This document shows, piece by piece, positions 21,809 through 35,395 of a stretch of DNA of 64,000 nucleotides. Source of the DNA: Bryoerythrophyllum caledonicum. Its lineage: Eukaryota > Streptophyta > Bryopsida > Pottiales > Pottiaceae. The notes beneath the pieces are model-generated. The model made no database searches and had not been told where the DNA came from. It saw only the letters and a list, made by a program, of their open reading frames with translations. The stretch is taken from contig OZ020519.1 in assembly GCA_963971425.1 (NCBI GenBank), positions 7,704,028 through 7,768,027 on the forward strand, written 5' to 3'. Within the stretch, counting starts at the first letter, position 1, and the number at the start of each line of letters is the position of its first letter. The position numbers and the translations under genes were made by a program.

Positions 21809-24171
21809 ATGGCGATGGTGATGAAGAAGATGAGAGACGGTGATGGCGGTGCCATCGAGCTGCTGCCTCCGGTGATTTTGCAGGACATTCTGACCATGGG
21901 GCGGTTGGAGGCGGCGGACCTGGCGGCCTTGGACGTGTGCTCGTCCGTGTTCCGCAACGTTCCGTGCGGCGGATTCGCGTCCGTCACGGAGGCGGCTGCG
22001 CATCACTACTGTCAGGGCAACCAGCTGTTCGCGAGGCTCGCCGCGAGCGCGCAGGCGGAGCTTGCGGCGCGGTGCGAGGGCAAGTGGAAGCTCGTGTTGC
22101 ACTTCCTGGAGTGCTTGGACCGGTCGTCGGGCCGCGTTCGTAGTACTGGAAACCAAGGTGGAACCACCAATGTAAGCATCATCGTCTAGATCGTCCCGCA
22201 GAATTGTTTTCATCTGTCTAGAATAACAGGTTCTTCATCTTCTTCGTTTGTTGATTGGTTTTCGATTGATTGATTGATTGCAGCCCTACCTTCTCATCTG
22301 CTTCGTTTTTATCGTGGTTTGGGATGGTGGATTGCAGGTTCTCATGGCGGGGGGGATGTTCCACACGCTCATGGTGAACGGAAAAGGGGAGTTGTATGCT
22401 TGTGGGAAGGGAGGGGCCGTGCTTGGGCAGGGGCTGGGCTCCAACACCACACTAGAAACTCCGAAGCTGATCAGTTTGCCGCCATCCGCGACCCGAATTG
22501 TGCAGATCTCCGCAACTTTCGAACATGCTGCTTTCGTCACAGAATCTGGACAGGTGATGACTATTGGTGGTTGAATTCCTGTAACTGTAAGATCATCAGT
22601 ACTTGTTTAGAAATGATATCAGAATGCTTGAATTTGCTTGTACCATTGCTACTAACATGTCATTTTCTGTGTATTGGACGTCTCCAGGTGTACACGTTTG
22701 GGGACAACGCGTACGGGTGCTGCGGCATCGGAATGCGAGCCGCAGAGCTGAAGACGGTCCTGAAGCCCACTTTGGTAAGACAGCTGCGCAACATCCCCTG
22801 CCACCAGGTGACGACGGGGAAGTCGTTCACCATGGCCATCACGCGGCGCGGCGAGGTGTTCTCGTGGGGCTGCAACGTGCACGGGCAGTTGGGCCACGGC
22901 AACACGCGCGAAAAGTGCCGACCGAGGCAGATCGACGGTCTGTTCGAGGAGGCGGATCCGGCGGTGCAAGTCTCGGCCGGGGAGCGCCATAGCTTGGCGG
23001 TCACCCAGTCCGGGAAGCTCTTCTCCTGGGGCTACGGCTGCAACTTCGCCCTGGGCCATGACGTCTCTCCTGTCCTCAACAAGCTGTACCCCAAGCGCGT
23101 GGAGCATGGCGGGTTCCATGACCTTTTCATAGTCTCCGCTGTCGCTGGCGACAACCACTCCCTCGCCATCGACTCGTGTGGACGGGTAATAACATTCTCG
23201 CATGACTCCCTATGCTAGTTTTTTCTTATCAGAACTCTGCTGGTCAACAACACATGATGTTGATGTGATTGCTTGCTCCATCTGCACAGGTGTACAGATG
23301 GGGAAAGGAGGACTACTTCCCGGCGTACAGTGTGTCAACCTCTCGCACAGAACGGCGGCGCGAGGCTGACAAAAACAAACACGTTCCAGTGCTGCTCCTC
23401 AGCTTGAAGTTTCACCGCGCCATCCAGGTCAGCTCATCTCTCCGCCCATCCATCGGTAACCCGCAAACGTCAAAACGACCCGCCCGTGGCCACAATATCC
23501 TCCATCTTTTCTACTCTGTACAACACAAAAAAATGTGTCAAAAGATCAGCAAAACTTACACCTTAACATTAGCAAGACTTAACACCTTAAGATTAGCAAG
23601 ACTTACACCATTTGGAGGTCACTTCAATCAATCTGAACCTTATCATGTGTTCAAATACAACTCCATACATGTAGAATACTGTGGCACCTTGTGACGTGCA
23701 AGGGTTGATCAGGCGGTGAGAACCAAAACTAACACGAGGGTGAGCTTGGTGCAGGTTGTAGCGAGAGGGTCGACGTTTGTGCTGCTCGACAACGGGACGG
23801 TGACGTGCTTGAGCGGCGTGTGCCCCTTCGAGCTGTGGCAAGGCAGGTCGTACGCCATTGCGGGAGGCGGAGCGCACTCGATCGCGTGCGGCCTCGAGCA
23901 CGCCCTGGTGGCGACCAAGAGAGGCACCATGCTGGGGCTCGGCTACAACGACTCGAAGCAGTTGGGCGTCGTCTGGGGCAGCAGCTCCAAGGCGCCTCTC
24001 AAGCTCAGCTTGGCCATCGTCGATCGCCCAACCGAGGTGTTCACCGAAGTCCACCTCCCACACAAAAGTGTGGCAAGCATCAGCCACTCTTGTGCTCTCC
24101 CCCAACCTGGTCATGAGATCGACCGGAGGAGGCGGTTCGGGAGACGATGCTTGACGGGCTACCTCCGGTGA
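21809..24171 (+). CDS. F-box-like/RCC1 repeat protein, 5 coding exons
   Basis: Plant RCC1-family protein with an F-box-like N-terminus; partners and cellular role are unknown to me. Exons: 21809-22171, 22338-22553, 22688-23185, 23290-23427 and 23755-24171, all phase 0 with GT-AG, giving about 543 residues. Residues about 15-50 (IELLPPVILQDILTMGRLEA) look like a degenerate F-box helix pair, followed by a GKWKLVLHFLECLDRSSG segment seen in plant RCC1 proteins of this type. The rest are RCC1 propeller blades: FHTLMVNGKGELYACGKGG, GEVFSWGCNVHGQLGHGN, RHSLAVTQSGKLFSWGYG, NHSLAIDSCGRVYRWGKE and GGGAHSIACGLEHALVATK. Exon junctions fall between blades. Intron 4 holds a family C transposon piece. An alternative acceptor near 22284 would shift frame and is less likely. 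Confidence 0.9.
23590..23704 (-). mobile_element. TTAA-type element family C fragment inside RCC1 intron 4
   Basis: Reverse copy of the 11243 element: CATGTAGAATACTGTGGCACC and TGAACCTTATCATGTG match in order. The right end is CAAGGG followed by TTGA. It fits within the 327-bp intron without harming the splice sites. Confidence 0.65.
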
Positions 24172-24229
24172 GACTGCTTTCTTTTCTTACTCATTTTGAA
24201 GTTTGGAGGAAGTCAAAAAACTCGTACGA

Positions 24230-24570
24230 GGTTTATTAATAACCAACCAAAACCCATAACCGACACCTATAATATTTGGGTATATCCAACCCACTTTCAT
24301 CCCATTACCACCCGGCGCTTCTAGGGGCTACCGGCTATTGGCGCTTCTAGGGGCTACCCACTTTCATCCCATTACCTATTGGCGGCCACCGGCTAAACAT
24401 GGCAGTGCAATTTGGAGATTCATAATTGATTCACATTTGATTGGGAAAATATGAGATCACTTGGGTTGAAATTGTGATTTTGTTGGTTGTCATTATGATT
24501 CTTTCCTCTGTCCATATATTGCTTAACTTGTCGGTTATTGGGGGGTTTACCTTACTGACATACTTTTTTT
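24230..24570. repeat. Dispersed repeat related to 10140-10410 and 20350-20410
   Basis: Shared blocks are ATCACTTGGGTTGAAATT, GGTAATGGGATGGAA (inverted here) and GGTTATTGGGGGG. A short internal duplication, GGCGCTTCTAGGGGCTACC, occurs twice at about 24314-24356. Class unknown. Confidence 0.55.
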
Positions 24571-25107
24571 TTTTTTTCTCAATGTGACATCAGGTCTTGA
24601 GAGGATGTGTGACAACATGTAAATAATGATATAGATGTGCGCAATGTAATGATCAGGTATTTACCATTTGCTTGTAAGTTGGTAGGCCCGGATGGTTACC
24701 TAGTTTACTTTTAAATAAAAAATTGTTTTCTTAGAGTTGAGTAATTTATTGGACATTTAAGGTATCATTTGTTTTTGGTTTTGGACTTTTTGAATTCAGG
24801 TTGTACAGAAGAGCAAGTTTGTGATTTTCTATCCGGTGTGAAATTATTTGTTGTTTTGTGTCCACTTCCCATGAACATTATAGTAGTTATTTGTTGCACT
24901 ACTTTCCTTGCCACAAAGCGCATACAAAGGCGGCATTGAAGGAAATATTAAAGGAGTATTAAAAGTTGTGTTATGGTCTTGAAGGATTGGTCATTGTTGT
25001 ACTAAAAATTAAAGAAGACACACATTTTAACAAATGCCAAAGAAGATGCAACTTAACAAGGGTTGTGAACAAGGGTTTTTGTGCTTGTGAACAAGCACAA
25101 ATATTAA

Positions 25108-25307
25108 CCCTTGGATGTTAGAAGGTGGCCGTAATATTTGATCATGATAAGGTTCAGATTGATTGGAATGACCTCCAAATAGAAGATGTTAGTTGAAGAA
25201 TCTTCAATCCAAAGGTGTAATCCTTACTAAACTTTAATACATTTTTTTGGTATTTTATAGAGTAGAATAAGTGCTTGTGTATGCGGTTCCCGATTGGCGT
25301 TTAAGGG
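25108..25307 (+). mobile_element. TTAA-type element, family C
   Basis: A 200-bp element with TTAA at 25104-25107 and TTGA at 25308-25311. The ends are CCCTTGGATGTTAGAAGG and GGCGTTTAAGGG. Its interior matches 11243-11470. Confidence 0.72.
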
Positions 25308-25436
25308 TTGAGCATATCTAAAAATCACTTGAAATTATAATATATTACGTGATATATGATGACAAGGTGTGCAGTTATGCATGTGGTCTTTCCATATCTT
25401 TCCACACTTGTCCCTCAATTTCAAAATTCCATTTAA

Positions 25437-25634
25437 TCCCTAAAGGACAAGGCATTATAGAGGTTAAAAACCGTCAAGAGTACTTTTTGTGAATGTAAGT
25501 GTAGAATTTTCTCTTAAACTTCTATAAGATGGTGAGGTACATAAATTTGTGAATTTTGACCATATCAATTGAAAGATAACTGCATTCAAAGTAAAAATAT
25601 TTGTCACCCAAATGGACATTTGGTTTTTTAGGGG
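25437..25634 (+). mobile_element. Short TTAA-type element, family A-like ends
   Basis: TTAA at 25433-25436 is followed by TCCCTAAAGGACAAGG. The right end is GGTTTTTTAGGGG followed by TTTA. About 198 bp, non-coding, with partly decayed flanks. Confidence 0.55.
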
Positions 25635-25639
25635 TTTAC

Positions 25640-27540
25640 AAGTATGGAAATCACTTGCTGAATAAAATGCCCAAGAACATATCCTTTCATATAAGTTAAT
25701 TATAATTAATTGAAGTTAATTATGATTCTTGTTTTTCTTTCTTTTTAAATTTCAGACACCGAAACTTATTTGACATAAGCATAATAGTAGTAAAAATATC
25801 ATATTGCTTATAAAAATTATTTGAAATGATTTTTTTTAATATATAATTAACCAACCAAAATTCTACTAGATAGAAACACTTTCTAAAGAATTCCAATAAT
25901 CTAATTCATAAATCCTAAATTTTGTTGAGTATAAGAATAATTACCAAAAAAATTAGTACTAAAATTAAATATATAAGCATTTATGTGTCTAAACAGTAGA
26001 TTTGAACATTATACTAGTTTCTTTGAAATGTGAAATTTTTATCTTTATCCATTTGCAATAGAATAATTATATCAGTATTTGATTTAAATCTCAAATAATA
26101 TTTTATATATTGTATACTTAGAGTATTCTATTAATATATGTTACTATTTATTATATTCATTATATTAATGTTGTTGATACTATATTTTTATTTGATATAA
26201 TATATTGATAATGTATGATTATTATTTAAAAAAATATTGATATAAAAATTTATAGAAGTCTAGCATTCATCAAAAAGATGATAAATTTATTTTTTGCATT
26301 AAAAAAGAATTGAGAGACAATAAATGTTAAAGTTTTTCTATCTTATTCAATATTAGTTTTAATACAATATTGTATTAGAAGTTTTTATACATGTAAGATT
26401 TTTATACATGTAGGCAATATGACTTTATTTGGAATTGTCAAAAGAAGTTGCAAGTTTTTCTCACTTTGTTAAGGAAGGTGCTATTTTTTTCATTTCTACA
26501 TAAGAACTAGAGATTTTGATTCTTTTCTCATTTTATCCTTCTACTTGAAGAAAACCTTAATTTTTTTCATCATTTGATTTAATTGGCTATATTAAAATCA
26601 ATCCTTTTTAAACTTAAAACATTTTTTGGCAAAATTTTGACCACCCTTTATTGTTTTGTACTAATGTTCTTTGTTTAACATTGTAATCTTCTAACCTAGA
26701 TAGTCAAAAATTTTAGTATTATAAATTAACATTTGACTTTCGGAGATAGGAAAAATATATTTTGTCTTGATTTTCCATTTTTTAAAAACAACATAAGTAG
26801 TTTTGAAGGATTTTATACTTAAACCAGTAAAAAAACATGCTCCCATTTTTCATTAAATTTGACTACACAATTGAAAAATTATAGTGAAAAAGTAGAAGTT
26901 CAAGAATGTTTGTTCTTCATTACATCAATACGGTAGGATCAATAGACTTTGAGTTATGCCAAATTCAATCTTATACACTTATACAATTTTTCACTCTGCA
27001 TGTAGCTTTTTCACTAAGTCTTCAAGTATAATGATTAAATTTTGGTCATCCTCCCTATCTACAGATGACAACTCACTAATAATCAACTCATAGACATTCG
27101 GAACAACATATTCCACCATATAGATATAGAATATTAAAAATGAAAGGATATATGCCAATGATAGCATACGGACTCAACAATGCTCTAGAAGAAAGCTCAT
27201 CGTCTACGACAAGCACATAACAATGATGAATATCTCTAGCACCATCCCTTGGAGGAAAGAAAGTGGTAATTGGAAGTACAAAATATTGGCTATAAGGATG
27301 TGACCTCACGTAAACCACGGGTCTCTATTAGAATTGACGCTTCATACTTGAAATGATCAGCAATTTTGTGCCATAAATCCTACCTACAATAAGATTTATT
27401 GGGCCTACCTTCCTTGATTGGGCCTACCATCCTCAAGGAATGACGCCACCGCCTCGGGGGATGACATCACCTCCTCCACCTCTTGATCTATTGACTACTC
27501 TGCCATTAATTAGCTACTACAAGCTCATGAAAATCCAGAG
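25640..27540. other. AT-rich intergenic stretch, no gene seen
   Basis: Very AT-rich, with no ORF that resembles a protein. Weak family A-like words occur at about 26870-26960. I see no structure otherwise. Confidence 0.5.
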
Positions 27541-27559
27541 ATGCTTCAAATAGGGTAAT

Positions 27560-30380
27560 GTAGGTGTTGGCATCATGCCAAGTTCCAAGTTTTGGAGAAT
27601 GGGAGATCAATGGTAGAGTATGAACAACGAGAGGCTCTCTACAAATACTTGGAGTTCCATGACATTCCAAGAATGCATTGAACAGACTCCTCCGGCTGGT
27701 GCATTGCAGAGTCTATATATGACATGGTGTGTATCCATTTACCTTGTTTTGTTTACAACTCATATGATTGTGGTTCTTTGAGTTTGATTATGTTAATATG
27801 GTTGCCATGCTTGTTAGGTATATGTGGGTAACAAATTGCATGAGCTGTAGCAAATGTTATATTTCTGTCCATCACCTCTATTGGCTAATGTTTTGTTCAT
27901 GGCATGCAGGTTAAAGAACACATGAAGCTCATAATAAAGACCTCTAACTACGTGGCTCTAAGTTGTGATGAAGTTACAGCCATCGACACGACATCATGGA
28001 TCTCCATCCATGCTTATGTCGTACAAAATTGGCAGCGCATCCCACTGTTGCTGAAGGTTCACAAGGTTGTGGATGGGACTAAGGCTGATGACCTTGTTGC
28101 CGTCTTGATTAGGGTGTTGAAGGAGCGTGGTGGTATGAAGAACCAAGATATTCAGCGTCGTTTGGTGAGCTTTGGCACGGATGTTGCTGTAGTGATGCAA
28201 GGCAAGGTCACAAAAGTTTCTATCCAGATTCGGGGAGTGTATGTGCCATTTGCATAGTTCGTGTATTGTTTTGCACACCGTTGTAATTTAGCATTCAAAA
28301 GTCTCAATCAAGTAAAGGTAATGGAAGATATCGAGAGGCTTCTAGCCTCTACTTATCTTTATTTTAATAAAAGCCCTAGGCGTGTTCTAGATTTCAAGGA
28401 ATTGGCGGAGACAATGGACTGTCGCGGTTTGAAGCTGCTGCGAAATGTCCAAACAAGGATCCCCTACACCAATTGGTATCGCAATATTGAGTGGTTCTAG
28501 CTAAAATGTACCAATCAAAGGACTTCAAGGCTGCTGCCCAGGTGAATTTTATTGTTTTGTCCTTTTTGAAATTATGGAATGTCTTTGCGTTACTTCATGG
28601 GCTGAATGTTGTATGTGTACCTATTCTATATGTTTTACTGCATTAATTTCAAGGAATGTCTTTGTCAATGTTCAATACGGCTATGAATGGTGTCAAAGTG
28701 GTTTATGTGTAGTACATAGGCTAAATGTTGACAATTCAGCCCTTGATTGTGGTTTTTTTAATTTTGAAATATGCAATTCTAAGAACATTACATGAGCTGG
28801 ATGTTGTCTCCTTTGTGTATGTTGTTATTCTCTTTCATGTGTTTATGTAATTGGTAAATCAATGCATGTGCTGAATTGAATTTTTCTTTACTGATTTACC
28901 TTTGTTTATATTCACTTTTCAGGCTTGCTTTGTGGACATGATCGATCCAAGCATTCTATTAGGGATGGCTGCTATCATTCCCATGATAGAATCGATTGAC
29001 GTGTTGATCTCATTTGCTCAAAAACAAAATGTTCTTGTATGTGATTTTGTTGCGGCTTTGGGAGCGTATGAGGCCCAATTTTTCCAATACCACATTGACG
29101 CATCGACTGCATTATCTATGGATGAGTTCACAAACTTCCGAGCGTTGATGGAATTGTCCTATTACAACATTTTCCTCCGATAGGATGTTGATCTCAACAC
29201 ACAATCTGAGTATTTGATGTGGAGATTGGAAAGGGTACTGGTACCAGCCCTCCACAAGGGAAACATGATTGATAGAGCAATGTTCGCAGCAATGGGTGCA
29301 TCCATCAAAGCTAATTGCAAAGGTATTCACTTTCACTTCTTTCTATTTTAGTTGTTTGTGGTTTTTGTTGATTAATTTTGAACTCACATGCTTGTGCGAT
29401 GTATAATGTTTAGGGGGAGCAATGCACCTCAATGCCGAGTTGCGCCGCCGCTTTCCAAGTGTGGATACACTCAATGCCATGGGCATTGTGTATTCGTAGT
29501 ATTGGGCGGCGGAAGATTGTTTGGATACTTTTCCGATTCATCTTAAGATCATCAAACGGTTTTTTTGCGATGCCAAAGAAGTGAAGGGTGAAGGATCAAC
29601 TGAAAAGATCACAGTGCGTCCATTGCTGAATGAAGATGTTCTTAATGCGGAGCAAAGTCTCTTTAAACTATTTATGAGCAGTAACTTCCATCGCGCTTTT
29701 GAGCCCCCCTTCATTTTTAATCCGCTCACAAGAATTTGGTGTGCTGTCCAAGCTAATGGACCTTTAGAGCATCTCCACTCAGAGACAGAGAACCATCAAA
29801 TGGGAGTTTTGTGAGGTCAAAAAGTTGCACCCAACACCTTGAAACGGGGAAACTTCATAAAATTTTAGAAGTTTTGGTGCATGGCACACCAAAATCTCCT
29901 TGGATGGGGAGAGTGCGCCATTTTTTGATGTTGGCGACTCACCCATACCCTCGCGACACGTGGCGCCATGTCATTGATGACGACACGTGGCGCTGTGTCA
30001 TTGGTGGGGGGAGGCGAAAGGTGAAAGTGTTTTTTTGGGTTGAAAAATTTGGAGCTTGCGGTGGAGCTCTTATGACGCCAAACCCTAAATCACTCCTGGC
30101 GTGGAGTAGATTTTCCGACCTAGCGTGGAAATTCCATGTCAGAAGTGGAAATGCTCTTAGCGAGCAGATTTCTCAATTACATGAAGTTGGCAGAAGTGGC
30201 AGTTGTGATGGTTTTGGGCTAGGTGGAAGATGAGAGGGTCTTTAGTTCCCTCTCATTTATGAAGAATAGAGTCCGGAGTTCTTTGGATGCATATCTCGAT
30301 GTTGCCATGGGTATGTATTCACAGAAATTGTTTGATGTGCAGTCTTTACCCTATGATGCTACTTATAATCACTAGTATCG
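27560..30380 (+). mobile_element. hAT-family transposon (copy 1), degenerate transposase
   Basis: Transposase of a plant hAT type, encoded in pieces. VALSCDEVTAIDTTSWISIH (27950-28015) carries the first acidic residue of the RNase H fold. A histidine/cysteine block, YCFAHRCNLAFKSLNQ, lies at 28261-28320, and 28902-29300 covers the middle. The C-terminal hATC dimerisation block lies at about 30220-30310 (VEDERVFSSLSFMKNRV). In-frame stops occur within otherwise matching stretches (for example after VYVPFA), so it is inactive. It is interrupted by a MITE at 29767-30156. Terminal repeats and the 8-bp target duplication were not identified, so the ends are approximate. Confidence 0.82.
29767..30156. 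mobile_element. MITE nested in the hAT copy, TTA target duplication
   Basis: A 390-bp element with ends GAGCATCTCCACTC and AAGTGGAAATGCTC and TTA on both sides (29764-29766 and 30157-30159). The sister hAT copy at about 35160-35190 runs straight through the corresponding site, so the insertion point is directly visible. The termini match those of 20829-21411. Confidence 0.85.
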
Positions 30381-32690
30381 CACCCCAAATAGAAGCCGTC
30401 ATGGCTGCAAGGATTAGGTTCTTATGATCTAATTTTGTTTGTGTTTAAAATTCTGTCTTTAGTTTTATGTCATGCACTATATGTGCTTTGAACATTCATG
30501 TTGGATTGTGCACTTTATATGACATAGAGCATTTGTGCTTTGAACTTGTAAATGATTCTTGTGTTTTAAAGCTGCAGCTGCAGCCGAGAAGGTGCAATGG
30601 CTGAGGAGAGTGTTGTTTGTATGTTAGATTTTTTTTTATCATCTTTGACTAATGTTGATTTTGCTGCCATCCACTTGGACGTTTAACTAGCTTTTGTTGC
30701 TTTAAGACTTTAAATCAATATTGTCTTTGGCTTTGTACTTTGTAGCCAAAATGTGTGCAAAAGTTTTTATTAATTTGTAGCCAGTAAGTGGTTTTTTCTT
30801 AAACTTGATCGCCTCTTCAAAGATCACGAAGATGCTGCTAGAACCAGATTGCACCTCTCGAAACCTTTCAAATGCCTAAATGATATTCAACAACAAAGAA
30901 GAATTTGCCAATGTATTCAATATCGTTTTAAACTAAAGAGCCAACTTGCTACCACAATTTCACATAAGAGGCCACATGTTTTTCTTAAACTGAGAGCATT
31001 CATCGCTGAAACTATTGCCACGTTCCACCCTTTGTAGCCAGTGTGGCAATATTACTGGATTAAAAAAAAAGGCAAGTTGACATGTATAAATCTTATACCC
31101 AGCACTCCACAAAAATGTACTCACAATCATTGTATCATTAACAAAAATTATTAATGATATATGAACAACTTAATACCTAGATATTTTTGAATCCTAAAAA
31201 ATCACTTTGTTTATGTTAATGGTATGAATTTAAGGTGCTGAGAATAATTTGACTATTTATACTTAAAAATATTCTATATCAAAGTTTATTCTAGAAACTT
31301 TAAACCTTTATTAACTATAAAGGTGATTATATGAAGGAAGCAATCCGCAGGACCAGTGGTGAGGGAGCAGAAGATGTAGTAAGTGAAATTGCCACCAACA
31401 ACGTTGCAGGAAAACGACATATAGAAGAAAACGTCGTGGACAACGAATGTATAGTCCCCATTGATGTGGATTTCAATGTTGACACATGGCTTGCCTTTTC
31501 ACCCGCGACCCGAGGTTGTAAGAGGTAGCAGAAGAGGTTCTCAACACTTAGAGTGGGGTATCTCAAACCTTGAGAGGGATATTGAAGTGTTTAAAAAATG
31601 TTTGCTCTCTTTAGAAGAGCCTCCGATTTTTTTGACAGAGGTGAAATCGCCAATTAGTGATCAAAATTGTAAGAATAATTTTTTTTCTAAATTTAAGATT
31701 TTTAACTTTGAAAAAATAAACTAGCTCAATTTTGAAAAATGTTTAGGAACTTATAATATAGTAGACATATAATTGAGATTTACAATAATAATATTTAACC
31801 AAAAATTTACGAAATCTATAAAAATTAAAATGTATAAAAAGGATTTATTAGATTAAATCTTATACGACCACAAGATTTTATAAATTATAAAAATAAATTT
31901 ATTTTCAAGAATAATCATTTAGTTATTATAAGATTATAAATTTCTCTTCTAAGATTAGATCTTAGAAGATTATAAGATTAAGATAATATTTATAAGATTA
32001 AGAGTTTATAAGATTGTGTTATAAGATATATAAGATTGAAAGGAAAAATTACCTTCATATAAATATAAAAGTAATCAAATTAAAAAAAATCTTGTACGCT
32101 TGCACCATTAAATTGTTGATGTTGCATCAACTTTTGGATGATAAATTAACAAGAAATGAACTTTATTACCAATGAATAATTGTATTGTTTAAATTATTGA
32201 TGGAATAGTAATGAATATTATTGAATTTTTGAAGAAAATCGGATTTTCAAGAATAGTTAGGATTAAGTTGAAGAATACCCTTGTAATATCTAGTGATCCT
32301 TCGATCTCTATAATGTGAACATAATCATCATTGAAGTAAAAGTTCTCCTTTGTCCCAATCAATAGTGTAATTTGACATTAATATCGTTGCATAAATGCAC
32401 ACACAATAAATTCACTTTAACTCACAAACAAAAAGACAAAAAGTATTATTACATGCAAAATCATACCTCAAGCCATTATTGGTTGGTTCCCAGTCGAATC
32501 TTCAACTTGTAAATAGTATTGAACTTCAATGCAAGACCTGCGCAATCGTAATAATGGAAACACAATTCATTAACAAATAAACACCCTAGATATTCAATTT
32601 GGACCTACATTTGCAAAAGAAAACTTCAATTTTTAACTTGTTCTAAATATCAAATTTGATTCATTCTTTGTTGGATTGCAGGGCCTCTCT
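30381..32690. other. Spacer between the two hAT copies
   Basis: AT-rich; at 31900-32040 TTATAAGAT-type words recur as a degenerate microsatellite. A 65-codon ORF at 31331-31528 has no recognised homology. No host gene is seen. Confidence 0.45.
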
Positions 32691-35395
32691 GACGATGAGC
32701 TTCAAGAGTCGTCAGACTCCGACTTTGATTAGACTCCACCAATAGCCAAGCAGAAGACCCGACAATATGATAGAAACCGTCGCTACTACTATGAGTGGGC
32801 AACGCGGTTTCCATGGGCAGAAGGGGTTATGCAAGATGGCTACGACTTTGTGGAGTGCATCATGTGCACTAAAATTGAGGGTCGGCCTAAGCTGATGGCA
32901 GCAAAGACTGACACACTTTTCAAGCATGAGGGTAATTGCAAGATACATTCATATATCCTTGTGGTACTTCACTATAATTCGTGGAAAACAACTCTAATAT
33001 GCTTGTTATTTGTGTGCAGGCTAAAAAAGATGATCTGGCCAAGGGGCTCATGAAGAGACACAACTTCCTTGCAAAGAATTGTCACCATCAGAAAAATGTT
33101 GTCATGTTTGCAAAGAAACCTCTTGAGTCAATCTTACAACAAGTGAACAACATCAATGGAAAAAAAAGAAAATTCAATTTGCAACCCTCTTGCAAGTTCT
33201 TCAGAAAGGGAGGCCCATGCAAAACTTTCAAGATATGGAGGCTTTATTCAATTACTTGGAGTTCCCTAAAATTCCGCGGATGCATTGAACCCACTATTCG
33301 GGCTGGAACATGGCAGCGTCTATGTTTGATGTGGTATGTTTGTTGATGTCAACTTTTGTCAATCAACAATGAATGAATTTTTTTGGAGGAAATAGCTTCT
33401 TTTGTCTTTGACTTTAGGACTTTTGGTTGGAGTCATGACAATAATTTGCAAGTCTTTCAATTTAGGTCTTTGAGTTGGACTGCCATGAATGTAATTTGCA
33501 ATAGTTTGTTTTTGTGGACACAAAGGTTCTACATGTTCTCTAATGTGTTCTCAATGTGTTTGCAGCTGCAATGACACATCAAGGACAATGATAGCGCTGC
33601 TAACTTCGTCGCCTTTAGTTGCAATGAAGTTACTACGAATGATATCACCTCATGGATGTCAATTCATGCATATATGATGCATAATTGACAATGTTTGCCC
33701 TTGTTGTTGAAAGTCCACGAAGTTGTGGATGGGACGAGGACAGATGACCTTCTTGTTGTCCTTATTAACGTCCTTAAGGAGTTTGGAGGCTTGAACACGT
33801 TAAAGATTCAGCGCAAGTTGGTTAGTTTTGAAGCGGATGGAGCAACGGTGATGTAAGGGAAGGTTATCGGAGTCTCTACACAACTTCGTGAATCTCATGC
33901 GCCTTTTGCACAAGCAGTGCATTGTTTTGCTCACAGGTGTAACTTGGCTTTCAAGAGCCTGAGCCAACTGAAGGTGATGGAAGCCATTGAGAGAGTCCTT
34001 GCATCCACGTACTTGTACTTTAGCAAGAGCCTGAGGAGAGTTCAAGACTTCAAGGAACTCGCGGAGACAATGGAGTGTAGAGGTTTGAAGCTCTTACGCA
34101 ATATATCTACGAGGTGGATTAATTTGCTAGACCCTCTCCGCTGGTTGGTCTCATAGTACAAGTTGGTTTTAACCAAAATGTACCAATCAAAGGCTTCAGA
34201 CGCAATTGCTTAGATGCTTATCTCATCATTCTCTCTCTTTATGTATTAATAATATTGTGATTGAGTGCATTTCAAATTCAAGTTCAGTTGTATTAATTTT
34301 GTGTGTTCTCATGTGTATTTTTTAGACTTGTTTCGATGAAATGATTGATCCTACTGTCCTTTTAGGCATGGTTGCCTTAATCCCGTTGGTGGAGACCATT
34401 GATGTTCTCATTAACTTTGCCTAGAAACAGAACGTGTTCATACAGGACTTCGTAGCTACGCTTGGCACATGTGAGTTGCAGCTGTTCAAGTTGTACATTG
34501 ATTCATCTACGGCGTTTGCAACTGATGACTTCAACAATTTCAAGGCGTTGATGGAGTTGGCGCATTACAACATATTTCTTCGATGGGATGTGGACTTGAA
34601 CACTCAAACTGAACGTTTGATGTGGAGGCTCCATCGCACCGAGGTGTCCGCCTTCTACAAGGACAAATCCATTGACATGACAATGTTCTCAGAAATGGCA
34701 ATGGCCATTCAAGCAGATTGCAAAGGTAACTTCTCTTTCTAATTTGAATTTTAATTTCCTTTGAGGTTTTAGTATGCATTCATTGAGCTCACTTGATTTT
34801 GATGTTTGTTGGTTGTAGAGGCAGCAGTGCATCTCACTGAAGAGCTACAACATCGATTCCCGTCTGTAGATATGCTTAATGCCCTTGGCATAGTGTATCC
34901 GCAGTATTGGGCAACTCCAGATTGTTTGGACACATTTCCACAACATCTCGAGATTGTGAAGCGTTTTTTTTGCGAGACCAAGAAAATCAAAGGTGATGGG
35001 GCAGCTGCTCCGAGGATAGTAGTGCCTGCACTACTAAACGGGTATGATCTTGAATCTGTGCAAAGTCTATTCAAACTCTTCATGCGAAGTAACTTTCAAC
35101 GTGCATGTGAGCCTTCATTTGACTTGAACCCACTTACAAAAATATGACGAGTTGCCCAATCTAATGGGCCTCTTGCGGGCCGATTTCCCACGTACATGAA
35201 ACTTGCTGAGGTGGTGATTGTGATGGTGTTGGATTCAGTGGAAGACGAGCATGTCTTCAGTTCCTTGTCATTTTTGAAGTCCAAAGTGCGAAGTTCTCTA
35301 GATACTAACCTTGGCATTGTGGTTGGGATGTGCTGTCAGAAGTTGTTTCATGTAGACTTTCCCATATGGAAAGGCTTATGATCATTAGTACAATA
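32690..35395 (+). mobile_element. hAT-family transposon (copy 2), degenerate transposase
   Basis: More complete than copy 1. The N-terminal zinc-finger segment (FVECIMCTKIEGRPKLMAAK, then a KHEG Cys/His tail) lies at about 32840-32940. The catalytic-fold pieces at 33590-34150 include FSCNEVT-like and HCFAHRCNLAFKSLSQL. The middle region is at 34330-34740, and the hATC block at 35196-35380 reads VEDEHVFSSLSFLKSKV. Coding pieces are separated by short GT-AG introns. Several in-frame stops (for example after the SDSDFD acidic start and in the EADGATVM segment) mark it as dead. It is a close paralogue of copy 1, with the same order and direction. Confidence 0.85.

Noticed and set aside
22652-23203. 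183-residue minus-strand ORF opposite RCC1 exon 3
   Set aside because: GC-rich shadow of a well-supported plus-strand exon; no domain.
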